A DNA stretch of 64,000 nucleotides from Kappaphycus alvarezii (Eukaryota; Rhodophyta; Florideophyceae; Gigartinales; Solieriaceae): assembly GCA_002205965.3 (NCBI GenBank), contig NADL03000481.1:682001-746000 (forward strand), read 5' to 3'. Under the pieces are notes generated by a model. That model saw nothing but the letters and a program-made list of their open reading frames with translations, searched no databases and was not told the origin of the DNA. Position 1 is the first letter of the stretch, and every line of letters starts with the position of its first letter. Below are positions 55,330 to 64,000 of this stretch, one piece after another. The translations under genes were made by a program, and so were the position numbers.

Positions 55330-56110
55330 CAACTGCAATAGCAGTAGCCTACTTGCGCAAGATACTTTTGGAGGCGACTGTGTTAATGCGTCTCCGACTG
55401 CCCTGACTTTGATCCGCTGTTGTACATTAAGACTCATCCTTCAAGCTACAGTACAGTACATACTGTTAATCTGCAATCCCTATTTTACCCACATCTGTAC
55501 TGTCAAGTACACGTAAGTCACCCAGTTTCCTATAACAGTACTGTCAAGTACAGCACAGCCTATGCTTTATACTGTACTGCACTGTAATGTACCGTGCGGT
55601 ATTGTGGAGTATCTGCAGTACAGTATTTCTGAATCTTTATAATTTTTGCGGAACATTTTTGTTCAAACAGAATGAGGGTGGTGTGGTGAACATTTATTTA
55701 AACTTCGGACTCATAAAAGCCGCCTAGTGGGCTATATTGTCAGGGTAATCTTGCAGGTGAAATACTGTAATGCATGCGGAGAATCTTGTTCGGTAGACTT
55801 ACAGTACTGGTAAAAATCTTAGGCACACCCCCAAATCCCCGATAAGTGCACTTTGAGAGGCGCGCAACGTGGAATTTCCACAGCATTTTATCGAGAACTA
55901 GACAGTAAATGAATAAAGAAACGGATAAGTAACTGAATAAAATTTGGAAGTGAATATTGCAGTTTTTTATGAATTTGAGTTGTGAAAAAAGATAGGGACA
56001 GCACTCGTTAAATGCAACTGCACTCTAGCGGATTGATATAAATAAACAAAAAAGCCTTCATTTTCGTCGAGCGCACCTCTCTTGGACACGACAACATCAG
56101 AACAGAGTGT
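55330..56110. other. intergenic with palindromic words
   Basis: No gene recognised. GTACTGTAC-type words are dense at 55440-55630 (for example CAAGTACAGCACAGCC and TACTGTACTGCACTGTAATG). The 3' untranslated end of the LINE at 56.2-58.4 kb may lie at 55.7-56.2 kb. Confidence 0.5.
55440..55630. repeat. cluster of GTACTGTAC-type palindromic words
   Basis: Includes CTACAGTACAGTACATACTG, TACTGTCAAGTACACG, CAGTACTGTCAAGTACAG and GCAGTACAGTATTTC. Confidence 0.65.
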
Positions 56111-56239
56111 GTGTATCATAGCGGCCCTTTGAGGTTAGGGATAGTAGGGAGGTGCAATGAAATGGCCGCTAACGATGAGTATATAGTACAATGCTGGCGT
56201 CCCGTAGTCGATTCAGTTGACTGTCGGTTATGGCGTTGT

Positions 56240-58465
56240 TCCGGAGGAGTTCCATGGTCCTGGTAGCGGTTCTGTGGGGCGTTGTCGTAGGGACTGGGTG
56301 ATGTGGGAACCAGTGTAGGAACCAGCGTAAGGCGAGGCGACGTGGGTGCCCCTTGAGGATGGGGGAGGTGAGGAAGGATGGGAATGTTCCGATTTTTGTT
56401 ACGGCGGGTGCGCGTCGGGGTGAGAAGCGACGTTGGCGGCGGGATGGGGGCTGTTACGGGTATTCCAGACGGTGGTGTAGAGGTGGGATGGGTGCGTCTG
56501 GGATGCGGAGGTGAGGGTTTTGTGGAGAACCGAGTTGGCTCCATAGGTTGTGATGTTTTGTATTGTGCGGGCCGCGGTTGACTTCTGGTTGCCTTTGCCC
56601 GTTTTGGTGGTGGCTTGAAGAGTGGAGAGGAAGTTGGAGGCTTGTCTTTGAAGAAGGCTGGTGAGGTCCGGGATTTGGAGGATGGCTCGTAGACGGGATA
56701 CGTGAGTGGTGTTGAATCCACCTCTTGTGCGGAGGTAGGATGCGAAGAGCTGCCGCTGGATGGAGAGGTCGGCGCGATGGAGCTCGTCAAGGTCGGGCAG
56801 CAGAATAGCTCCCTAGAGGTAGGTGCTGCGTATGAAGGTGTGGAGGAGGTGGCCAGGACGGGCGGGGGTCATGTCAGTAGTGAGGGGCGTTGAGTGTAAC
56901 AGGGACAGGGTGCCTTGTAGGGTACGTTGTGCCCTACTGATTGGCGCGTCGGAGTGTATTCCCTGGGGGGTGATCGTCATCCCTAGGTATGGGGCCTTGT
57001 CGGAGAGAGGGATCGCCGTGAAATGGATTGTGAGTGGTAGTGCTGGATGGGCCGGGTGTTGGGAAATTACTATGCACTTGTTGGGTGCCCAGTTCATATG
57101 TCTGGCCGATGCCCACTGTTGACATTCGTCGAGGAGAGTCTGGAGGAGGGAAGGGTCGTGGGAGTGGAGGAGGACGTCGTCTGCGAATAGTTTGCATGGA
57201 GGAGGGAGGGAGAGGGAGGTCGTGATGGCCGTCAGGGCGTCGGGAAGGCCGTTAATAAAGACATTGAAAAGGAGTGGGGAGAGAGGGGAACTTTGGGTGA
57301 GACCGAGGCGGATTTCCGTTGTCGTAGAGGTACAGTCGTCTCTTGTCCGGACCGTGAGGGGCAGGAGGCATGCTCTTACCATGGCTGTTTCTGTGTGGGG
57401 GTGCATTCGTCCGCAGTCGTGTATGAGCAGTTGACGGTTGACCCTGTCGTAGGCCTTGAGCATGTCCAGGGCAGCGGGCCAGCGATCCCCTTGTCTTATG
57501 GCTGCTTCCGTGGCTATGAGAGCGTGGAGGGGGCCTATTCTTCTTTGGAAGCCAAATTGCATTGGGTGGGGTCTGTGAGGTCGGCTAGGAAAGAGGCGAG
57601 ACCTCCGTCGATGGCTTTCCGGGAGTGCGATAAGAGGCAAAGTGGGCGGTAATTCGCTGGAGTTTGTTGGTCCCCGCGTTTGTGGACCGGGATCAGGGTG
57701 CCTGTGGCCCAGTTCTGGGGGTAGTGGAGTGTTCGGCCTATTGTCGTCCACCAGGTATACAGCAGAGTGGCGTTCTCTGTCTTCATTATCTCAATGTGTA
57801 TGCCATCATTGCCTACTGCTTTACCCCGTGGCGCGGTGCAAATGTAGTTGAGGATATCTTGTTCGAGCGACGGTGGGGGGGTGAAGCTCTGTATTTGGAT
57901 CGAGGGTTGTTCCTGATTATTGGCGGTGCCCATGTAGATAGTGAAGTCCCGTGGGGAGAGCTGACGTCCGTTGCGATTTTGGTCCGCTTTCCTCCTGGCG
58001 GTCTGTCGTCGATCATTTGCTACTGCCCTTGTATATTGTTCGTTAGGGAGGTCTGTGAGGCGGAGCAGTGTTCGCTTTTGGAACCATCGTTTCTCTCTTC
58101 GGACTTGTTGCCGGACGACGGCCTGGAGTCTTTTGAACTCGAGGTAATCCGCATATATTCCAGTACGTTTTGCTTTCTTATATCCCTTGTTGCGTTTGGC
58201 CGCTAGCGCATCCAATGAGTGAGTCCAGAACGGTTTGAATCGGCGCGGTCGGCGGCTTGCGATCTGTTGCCATGGTTCGGTGATGGCTCGTGTAACACGA
58301 TCGTATATTGCAGGGGCGGTCAACGCAGTGCAGTTGGAGAGCGCGTCTATAAGTGGTGGCAGGGAGCGTTTGCAGGTTTCCGCTGCTTCCTGCTGGTTCG
58401 TCGGGGTGGTGAGCATTGATTTCGATATCCTTCTGGGGTCCTCTTAGCGTTGGTAGTGGCATCGA
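56240..58465 (-). pseudogene. LINE reverse transcriptase, FADD type, 5'-truncated
   Basis: A minus-strand non-LTR element of the kind usually carrying an upstream APE endonuclease. ORF 58416-57535 begins with a basic helical region (RQQVRREKRWFQKRTLLRL), then RT motifs: RGKAVGNDGIHIEIMK near 57830, LIPVHKRGDQQTPANYRPLC near 57690-57630. After a frame change near 57560, ORF 57751-56813 gives FQRRIGPLHALIATEAA, then ALDMLKAYDRVNRQLL (first Asp; norm D..AFD/KAYD), LTQSSPLSPLLFNVF, and KLFADDVLLHS near 57190-57165, the catalytic FADD box. An in-frame stop at about 56810 is followed by more homologous-looking sequence (LLPDLDELHRADLSIQRQLF) to about 56250. The endonuclease is missing, as is typical for 5'-truncated copies. 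Confidence 0.75.
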
Positions 58466-59150
58466 TGAGTCATAGCGAAAAATTCAATGGCGTGCAATTT
58501 ACTTATGTATCTGTAATGTAATTTAAATTACATATTGCTAATCTCGACGCATAGCCTGTGCGATTAGTTTACGCTATGTCGCAAACTTGTAATAATTTTA
58601 GGCATTACCGTAAACAAATAACTTTGCTTTGGAAAAAGTGGTGCAACAGTACTGTACGGGTTTCACTGAACCGCACAGTACTGTACGGTTGCACTACTTT
58701 TTCACTGAACCGCAGGTGCTGTATTAGGCTGTTTACTGTATTTTTAAAATATGGAAAGATCACTTATTTGTCAGATTCATGATTTCCTGTTTTGCTGAAT
58801 TTGCATGGATAGTTCACTGCCATCTCTGCTGTATGCCAGCGCGTCTCGCAGCGATTGGCTGCAGGCTGCTAGTACCAGAGACTCAAAATGCTTCACAATT
58901 CCCTGAAAAGACAAGCCCGGCGGGGAAACAGATGTTGGAAAGCATGAGTTTGCCACCAATCTTAATAATAACAAAAATTACGACAAATTATAAGGCCATC
59001 GGGTAGGGCAGTGCACCACATGGCAAGCCGAGAAATCTGCATGTGTTATACCTTACTCTGCGTCCTGTACAGTACTGCGCAATAGTTCATATCCACAGTG
59101 AAATCCAATGTAATAATCCGTTCCACTTCCACTCTCGATTAAACCGCCCT
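58466..59150. other. intergenic with a large hairpin
   Basis: No gene recognised. It includes the inverted repeat at 58632-58703 and a few GTACTGTAC words (58650, 58675, 59068). The pyrimidine-rich segment near 59130-59260 leads into the orphan gene. Confidence 0.4.
58632..58703. repeat. 72-bp inverted repeat containing GTACTGTAC
   Basis: Arms GAAAAAGTGGTGCAAC (58632-58647) and its near-complement GGTTGCACTACTTTTTC (58687-58703) flank two AGTACTGTAC palindromes. A direct repeat TTCACTGAACCGCA occurs inside and again at 58701-58714. Confidence 0.75.
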
Positions 59151-59262
59151 TCCATACCAGCGCTGCAAGCCACCCGTCCCATTTTCGACGCAAGTCTTCC
59201 CCTGCATTTCCCCTTCCTTCCTCCTTTCTTCGTTGTCTACCCTCCTCATTGCGCAAGCATTC

Positions 59263-60258
59263 ATGTCTCCGCTTTATCTGCTTCTCCTCCTCCTTCTTCT
59301 TATTCCTCCCCCATTCACCCTCTCCCTTTCTCCCACCGCACATTGCACCAGCGAAACCCCACCACATCATTGCCGCTGTTCTCTTTCCCTAACTCACCTA
59401 CCCTTTTGTCTTTCCCACACACCTACACATTGTATTCAACATCCTTGCCCTCCCTCTCACGTCTGTGACTGTGCAGGTGATACTCTTTGCCGCCTTTCCA
59501 CAATTCATTCTACACCCCTCTGTCTCCGCCCTGTTTCAGCCCTCGGTACTTGCCCTTGTCATCGTTCCAGATTTCCATCTGCCCCGGACCAAGCTCCTCT
59601 CAACTTCGTCTTCCCTCTTCGTCCCTATCATTCATCTCTCCGATCCCCAAATCGGGCATTCTGCACCGAGCGCCCCCATTTTTGGTCTCAACATGGCAAA
59701 GGCTTACTTATCGATTTCTGGACCCACTTCTCGGACCCAGTTCCAAACCAACGAGCCCATATTTCATCCATACCTACAAATGTGATTCAACTTGGCCACC
59801 CTGGCCACGCTGTTACCTTTACGACACCTCAAGCCCTTTCTCACTTTCTCACTATAGATATAACAACTCGTCCAAATCTCACACCTCGTGCCATTGACGG
59901 CGAACTTACCGATCCTCATCATTCATCTGCAAACCCAATCATAACTGAATGTGTTGCTGCCCTGTTAGCCATTCGTCTTGCCGCACATGGTGTGGCTACA
60001 CGACCAGGTATCGAAGTGGAGCCGTATGACGCTGGTAAGAAATGGGTCTTGCAGCCGTGTGCAATGTTGCGAGCGGAGAACCCTGTGGTAGGCATGAATG
60101 TGGAGAGGTTTCTAGAGAGGGTAACTTGGGGAACTGGCGACTGGCCACAAGATGACGGAGGCGTTGGGCATGCGGATTTAGTTGAGGGATGCCGTGCTAT
60201 CAATCGTAATTTTGAACTGTGTCAAGTCGACTTGGGGTGTATCGTATTAATCGAGTGA
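59263..60258 (+). CDS. orphan protein with hydrophobic N-terminal leader
   Basis: The longest uninterrupted ORF without transposon motifs, 331 residues from the ATG at 59263 (an in-frame TTG lies 30 bases upstream). The N-terminus MSPLYLLLLLLLLIPPPFTL resembles a signal peptide, with nine leucines in the first 13 residues. A Cys/His/Pro/Thr-rich stretch follows (residues about 25-80, with CDCAGDTLC), then from about residue 140 an ordinary globular composition: TNVIQLGHPGHAVTFTTPQA, ECVAALLAIRLAAHGVATRP, NVERFLERVTWGTGDWPQDD. I recognise no domain. The 5' half is pyrimidine-rich, so some of its residues may reflect composition rather than selection; the coding region could begin further 3'. 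No poly(A) signal was seen directly after the stop. It is flanked by a LINE and repeats. Confidence 0.5.
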   Translation: MSPLYLLLLLLLLIPPPFTLSLSPTAHCTSETPPHHCRCSLSLTHLPFCLSHTPTHCIQHPCPPSHVCDCAGDTLCRLSTIHSTPLCLRPVSALGTCPCHRSRFPSAPDQAPLNFVFPLRPYHSSLRSPNRAFCTERPHFWSQHGKGLLIDFWTHFSDPVPNQRAHISSIPTNVIQLGHPGHAVTFTTPQALSHFLTIDITTRPNLTPRAIDGELTDPHHSSANPIITECVAALLAIRLAAHGVATRPGIEVEPYDAGKKWVLQPCAMLRAENPVVGMNVERFLERVTWGTGDWPQDDGGVGHADLVEGCRAINRNFELCQVDLGCIVLIE

Positions 60259-61270
60259 AAGGTGGCTTGAATGACATGCTCCATATCGTTCATGAGTCAA
60301 AGCTGCGGTGGAGTTGACGTGGAACGTTCTAGGTTGTACATATGTAGAGAAAATCAATTCAAACTTAAACGTGAGACCGTAGCATGGTATGTGTACATTG
60401 CATGCGCACAGCAACCTTAGGCGACATGATGAGGTCAATGTCACATCGGCAGGTGCATGACGAGCGTGAAAGGCGGTAATGCATCTAGGACTATTGTATT
60501 CATCTGTACGAGTTGATGAAGCTGAGGAACGATTCTAGATGGTAGGTGCGGAAAGCGAGAAAAGTGTGTTCAACAAATTTGTCATGAGTTGTATGTATGT
60601 TAGCAAAACACAGCTCTTTAAGACCGGAAGTTCGTAACCATGCTGAATGTCGCAAAGAGGGACATCTACCTTAGGGAGTGAGAGGGCACGAAGCCTGTGC
60701 ACGTGGTCATGTCTCAATCTACACACGTGAGTGACATAGGCCAGCACGGCAGTTTGGTACGGCCAGGTCAGGCAGGGCCTTGGGGTTGTGAGAGATGCAG
60801 TCGCGAGGGGTACCAACGTGCTTCACCTGGTTGGGTCAATTAAGAGTGCACGGTCAGCATATGTACTAGTCGAACAGTGCGGAATGTTGTAGCAGACTGT
60901 TCTGTGGGCAGAGGTCTTGAGAGATTTTTTCTGGCTTAATGGATAGTACTGTACATTGTACTGTACTGTAGAGTTGGCAGTAAAGTGAAACAAGAAGTTT
61001 GCAACCAGCAAACATGACTTACTGTATGAAGTAAACCAGATTTTTCATTATTTTCTCACAGGCCTTAGACGGGACTGCGAAGTGGCCTTGTCTAAAAACG
61101 AGTACTGTACAGTACAGTTCTGTGCTATACACTGACCCTGTCAACCCCCTGTGCTGTACTGTACGATAATGTACAGTACAGTACAGTACAGTACTGTGCA
61201 TTGGAGATGTCGAAAGGGCCAAATGTTTGACATGCCATCCAACAGGCCGGGTCGATCCGTCCTGCAAAGA
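60259..61270. other. unassigned, with GTACTGTAC cluster
   Basis: A minus-strand ORF at 60535-60816 has leucine-rich spacing (HRLRALSLPKVDVPLCDIQ) but is too short to call an LRR protein. Words of the GTACTGTAC type are dense at 60945-61200, including GTACAGTACAGTACAGTAC near 61171. Confidence 0.4.
60945..61200. repeat. cluster of GTACTGTAC-type palindromic words
   Basis: TAGTACTGTACATTGTACTG near 60945, then GTACTGTACAGTACAGTTC near 61101 and a run of ACAGT units at 61171-61195. Confidence 0.7.
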
Positions 61271-61276
61271 CATGAT

Positions 61277-61334
61277 GCGGCGACGGTTTTATCCAACGCT
61301 GCATGCCCTACGGCCGGCCTCACGCCAATCCTGT
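61277..61334 (+). repeat. 50-bp GC-rich hairpin repeat, copy E
   Basis: GCGGCGACGGTTTTATCCAA then CGCTGCATGCCCTACGGCCG and GCCTCACGCCAATCCTG. It is the next repeat after the GTACTGTAC cluster, as copy A is at 8.1 kb. Confidence 0.6.
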
Positions 61335-61712
61335 AAGACCGTCTGCCTCACTCTGTTCACAATGGTTAGATATGCCCACTGCAGCCGTGGGAAGAGCGAG
61401 AGAAGTTGACTTCAATCGGAGGTAGCCGTACCACATCCCCAATCAGTAGGATACCCATAATGTCCCCTCCCTCCAAAAAACCAGTGGAATAAGTAAATTA
61501 AGAAAGGTAGTGAGGAAAAAGTCCCATACCGTATCTACAGGATGATCCGACACAGCCGTAATATATCTACTGTACCCTCAGTACAATGGCCCGGCGAGCA
61601 AAAACAGACGGGATCTGGGATTCATTGTGATCTGAAATGAACCGCGCATCATTCTTGTACTGCAGTGCTGTGCACCAATTACAGATACTTGGATTTCGCC
61701 AATTCAATTATG

Positions 61713-61768
61713 GATCGGGACCGTCTAACATGGCATGCCTGCTCGCTGGGATTGAGCCGGCCCTGTAA
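61713..61768 (+). repeat. 50-bp GC-rich hairpin repeat, copy F
   Basis: GATCGGGACCGTCTAACATG then GCATGCCTGCTCGCTGGGAT and TGAGCCGGCCCTGTAAGG. It is more diverged and lies about 20 bases before the LINE fragment begins. Confidence 0.5.
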
Positions 61769-61791
61769 GGAATGTTTTTTAGCGTTAACCT

Positions 61792-62185
61792 GTGACGACT
61801 TGCATGGCGCAGCGCACTCCCACCGGCGTGGATCAAATAGTTTGTGACAGACTGGACATCAGGACGGCTGTTGCTACCGGGGGCACCGATTTCTTCGACA
61901 TCCCCTTTGTCAACCCCTTGGCATCCTCACATCTGAGGACGAAGACCTTCAAACCCCTCACCAGCTTGCACGTCGCCTAAGCAGAAAAGCTCCGGAATTA
62001 CCAGGAGTTCATTTCTGAATTGCCGGGCAGGAATCGGCTGCTTCCCGTCGCCTTCTCCACCCTCGGCGACTGGCACCCAGATGCCTTTTTCCTCGTGACG
62101 GAGGTGGCACGCTCAGTCGCCAATCGTGCCAAGAACCAATTCCGTAAGGTCAGGGACATACTCCTGCGGCGGCATTCGGCGTGAA
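61792..62185 (+). pseudogene. LINE nuclease C-terminus fragment
   Basis: The plus strand reads DRLDIRTAVATGGTDFFDIP then FVNPLASSHLRTKTFKPLTS, parallel to the RPD..FFD region of the LINE at 52.2-55.3 kb (FFDIKYTNPLAP ... FKPLTSLNAA). A stop at 61978-61980 stands where that copy has Ala/Arg. After it, in the same frame, come LPVAFSTLGDWHPDAFFLVT and EVARSVANRAKNQFRKVRDI, ending LLRRHSA with a TGA at 62183-62185. The R-P-D triplet is here R-L-D. A short 3' remnant of a second copy in opposite orientation, lacking the 50-bp tail. Confidence 0.65.
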
Positions 62186-62365
62186 TGGTTGTCTGATACA
62201 AAATACTACTCTGCGTACAGCTATTTTGGTTAGTCTTTACAGTACCGGGTAGCACCTTAATGATCCCGCACTGGACGATACCGTACTTAACCCACATTGC
62301 CGATTGCACCCTGACCCTCCACGGGGTATCGATCACATTCAACATCACATTCAAGGTCATTATTG

Positions 62366-62415
62366 GTCACAGTTGCTTCGAACGCCGCATGTCTGCTGAC
62401 AGGGCCCGCAGCAAC
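62366..62415 (+). repeat. 50-bp GC-rich hairpin repeat, copy G
   Basis: TCACAGTTGCTTCGAACGCC then GCATGTCTGCTGACAGGGCC and CGCAGC. It is a weaker match than the others and lies about 180 bases after the LINE fragment. Confidence 0.45.
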
Positions 62416-62664
62416 TTTGTAGTCGCCTTTCCATAGCACGCCCAATTTCACCGTAGTGTTTTCTCCGCCGCCACCATACTGCACAGACTAATGGGAAATT
62501 CACTCTATGTTCCACTCGCAGTAAAGTAACAGAAACTGTATCTCATGGTATCTCCGTCCCTACGCAAGTTAGGCCTCTTCCCTGTTATGTCTAGTTCCAC
62601 CCTGTTCCCCCCAATCTACCAGTCATCCGTTTCAGTATAAACGCAACCATAACAGAAACTGTAA

Positions 62665-62770
62665 ATTCCAGAGAACCTCCGTTCTCAGGGTATGTACAGT
62701 AAGTGGTTACGCTACTTACAGTAGTCCTAGTCTGCGATTGCTCTTAGCAGAAAAATTAAGCATACTACTG
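62665..62770 (+). repeat. about 100-bp direct repeat, left copy
   Basis: Starts ATTCCAGAGAACCTCCGTTC and ends ATTAAGCATACTACTG. The right copy is at 63806-63900. Confidence 0.7.
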
Positions 62771-62829
62771 TAATAGTGCTAGTTTTTGTTGGGCACTGGA
62801 AGGGGTTCTGTCTTTTTCTCGCACTTCTA

Positions 62830-62975
62830 TTCGAGGGCTTCTAATTTTATTTCTTTTATTTCTTTTATTCTTTTGTTTTTTCTTTTGTTATTCTTGGTTT
62901 TTTGTTTTCTTTCTTTCTTTCTTTTTCGTTTTTTTCGTTTTTTTCTTTTTGTTTTTGTTCTTTTTTGTTTTAGCT
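62830..62975 (+). repeat. T-rich low-complexity tract
   Basis: About 145 bases, mostly TTTTATTTCTTT, TTTCTTTCTTTC and TTTTTTCG units. No coding sense. Confidence 0.85.
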
Positions 62976-63002
62976 CAGGGTTTACATTTTAGCAGTCACT
63001 GA

Positions 63003-63135
63003 GGGTATTGCCCCCTGTGAACTTCGAGCTAAGCACAGGAAGTCCAAAGAGACAAGAGACACCTGCAGTATAATGGGTATTGACCCTTTAAACTTCGATA
63101 TGTACACCGTAAGTCCAAGGAGACAAGGGACGCCA
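63003..63135 (+). repeat. two diverged 72-bp tandem units
   Basis: GGGTATTG-CC at 63003 and 63075; shared AACTTCGA, then AAGTCCAAxGAGACAAGxGAC near the end of each. Confidence 0.75.
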
Positions 63136-63217
63136 CTGCTTTGAGGATAGAAGACAGGACAAGGCAACGTGGTGTTGGTGATGGTTGTGTTGGTTGTGTG
63201 TGGGTTTCTGGGTGGTG

Positions 63218-63286
63218 GTTGCTTTGTTTTGGGGGTTGTGGTTGCTTTGGTTTGGGGGTTGTGGTTGCTTTGGTTTGGGGGTTGCT
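63218..63286 (+). repeat. three 23-bp G/T-rich tandem units
   Basis: GTTGCTTTGGTTTGGGGGTT-type units at 63218-63240, 63241-63263 and 63264-63286, each with a run of five G. Confidence 0.85.
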
Positions 63287-63429
63287 AGCCGGTCGAGGCT
63301 CGCACCCCGGTCGACCAGCCTTTACATAGAGATTCGCAAATTTCTAAAACGCACCAATTGGTACTAAATTCCTAGCAAAATGCAAAAAGCAGCCCTTAGA
63401 CCCCCTATTTGCCTGTTTTGAGGCGCATC

Positions 63430-63530
63430 TACTGTACTGTTGTGCAGTGCACGCTGTTTGTGGCTCAGAGCAATGCACAATACTGTACATGGCTCTCGTA
63501 TTCCAAATTTGTGGCCATGTGCAGTACTCC
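63430..63530. repeat. GTACTGTAC-type words
   Basis: CTACTGTACTGTTGTGCAG and CAATACTGTACATGG with GCAGTACTCCACATGG. The rest of 63.3-64.0 kb has no recognised gene. Confidence 0.55.
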
Positions 63531-63805
63531 ACATGGCTCTTGGGACCGTAACTTGTGGCCGTAGGACAACGGCCACCAAGAGCCACATAACAGATACCAA
63601 CCCATTCAAACAGAAACTGTCAGACTGCTCGGGACTTTGCCAACTGGATTGCGACCGGCATTGCCACACGGGTGGCCGTTCCGATTGCTGATGCGCGGTA
63701 AACATTGTTCGCTCTTCACGCGCCTAGACTGGTCCAGAATAACGCCGGTTGTTTCTTGGGAGGGGTTTTGAGCGACACCAAAGGCCAATGCTTGAAAGTG
63801 CATAT

Positions 63806-63900
63806 ATTCCAGAGAACCTTCGTTCTAAGGGTATGTAGGTGGCTACTCAAATTAGGCAACGTCTTCGATTTCTGCCATCAAGAAAATTAAGTAAACTACC
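63806..63900 (+). repeat. about 95-bp direct repeat, right copy
   Basis: Starts ATTCCAGAGAACCTTCGTTC and ends ATTAAGTAAACTACC, the same order as at 62665-62770. Confidence 0.7.
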
Positions 63901-64000
63901 CCATTTAACCCAATTATTCCCCCAATAGTTTCTATTCAACCGATAGCCTTTAATTCCCCGGGTTCCCCTTCCCCTGCAATCATCCGCTTCATAAAGGGAC

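Noticed and set aside
56116-56790. Minus-strand ORF of 224 residues rich in Pro/Ser/Thr at the 3' side of the FADD LINE
   Set aside because: Another frame over the same bases continues the LINE protein (LLPDLDELHRADLSIQRQLF), so this ORF is a shadow of it.
57293-58206. Plus-strand ORFs of 119 and 180 residues
   Set aside because: Antisense to the reverse transcriptase with clear NYRP and FADD motifs.
62786-62992. ORF rich in Phe/Leu that looks like a membrane peptide
   Set aside because: It is simply the translation of a T-rich low-complexity tract.
63290-63330. Possible tRNA T-arm (GGCTCGCACCCC)
   Set aside because: No acceptor, D-arm or anticodon arm can be fitted around it; the pairing GGTCGA/TCGACC is better explained as a small inverted repeat.

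Overview
The window looks like a transposon-rich, gene-poor nuclear segment of a photosynthetic eukaryote. I favour a florideophyte red alga of the Chondrus type, with moderate confidence. The reasons are one plastid-type membrane protein gene (DUF2232 family), an NB-ARC/WD40 STAND gene without LRRs, and a transposon mix known from red algae: Ty1/copia, Ty3/gypsy, LINEs with a restriction-like endonuclease, PIF/Harbinger, pogo and a tyrosine recombinase. There are no prokaryotic operons. Most recognisable coding sequence is broken by frameshifts and stops. Only two genes look potentially intact: the DUF2232 gene at 17.4-18.3 kb (minus) and an orphan gene with a hydrophobic leader at 59.3-60.3 kb (plus).

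Layout. 0-4.5 kb: 3' part of a Ty1/copia element with a candidate 3' LTR. 5.0-7.1 kb: LINE with C-terminal zinc finger and PD..D nuclease (plus). 7.1-9.8 kb: intergenic, rich in GTACTGTAC-type words. 9.8-13.1 kb: NB-ARC/WD40 gene with four frame breaks and an AATAAA downstream. 13.8-17.0 kb: a related LINE (minus). 17.4-18.3 kb: DUF2232 gene (minus). 19.5-20.6 kb: pogo/Tigger-like transposase. 21.1-23.2 kb: decayed PIF/Harbinger with convergent trihelix-like and transposase ORFs. 25-28.5 kb: two Ty3/gypsy fragments (minus). 29.8-31.2 kb: minisatellite, a 34-bp perfect palindrome and nested tandem repeats. 32.3-35.9 kb: a long decayed transposase-like gene (minus), possibly CACTA/Plavaka-like. 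38.9-43.7 kb: unrecognised decayed coding stretches (plus). 44.1-45.5 kb: tyrosine recombinase (minus). 47.3-47.8 kb: HARBI1-like remnant (minus). 49.2-52.1 kb: structurally complete PIF/Harbinger with TIRs and TTA target duplications. 52.2-55.3 kb: LINE with zinc finger and RPD..D nuclease (minus). 56.2-58.4 kb: LINE with FADD reverse transcriptase (minus). 59.3-60.3 kb: orphan gene. 61.8-62.2 kb: LINE 3' fragment. 62.7-63.9 kb: direct repeats and low-complexity tracts.

Three short repeat families cut across these elements. One is a 45-bp motif (GGCTAAC ... ACACCCCAATTTTT), seen four times. One is a ~50-bp GC-rich motif with a variable hairpin, seen seven times, one copy of which is the C-terminal codons of a LINE ORF. 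The third is a set of intergenic clusters of palindromic GTACTGTAC/ACAGTACTGT words. No rRNA, tRNA or CRISPR features were recognised. All family assignments come from reading translated motifs; no database search was run.
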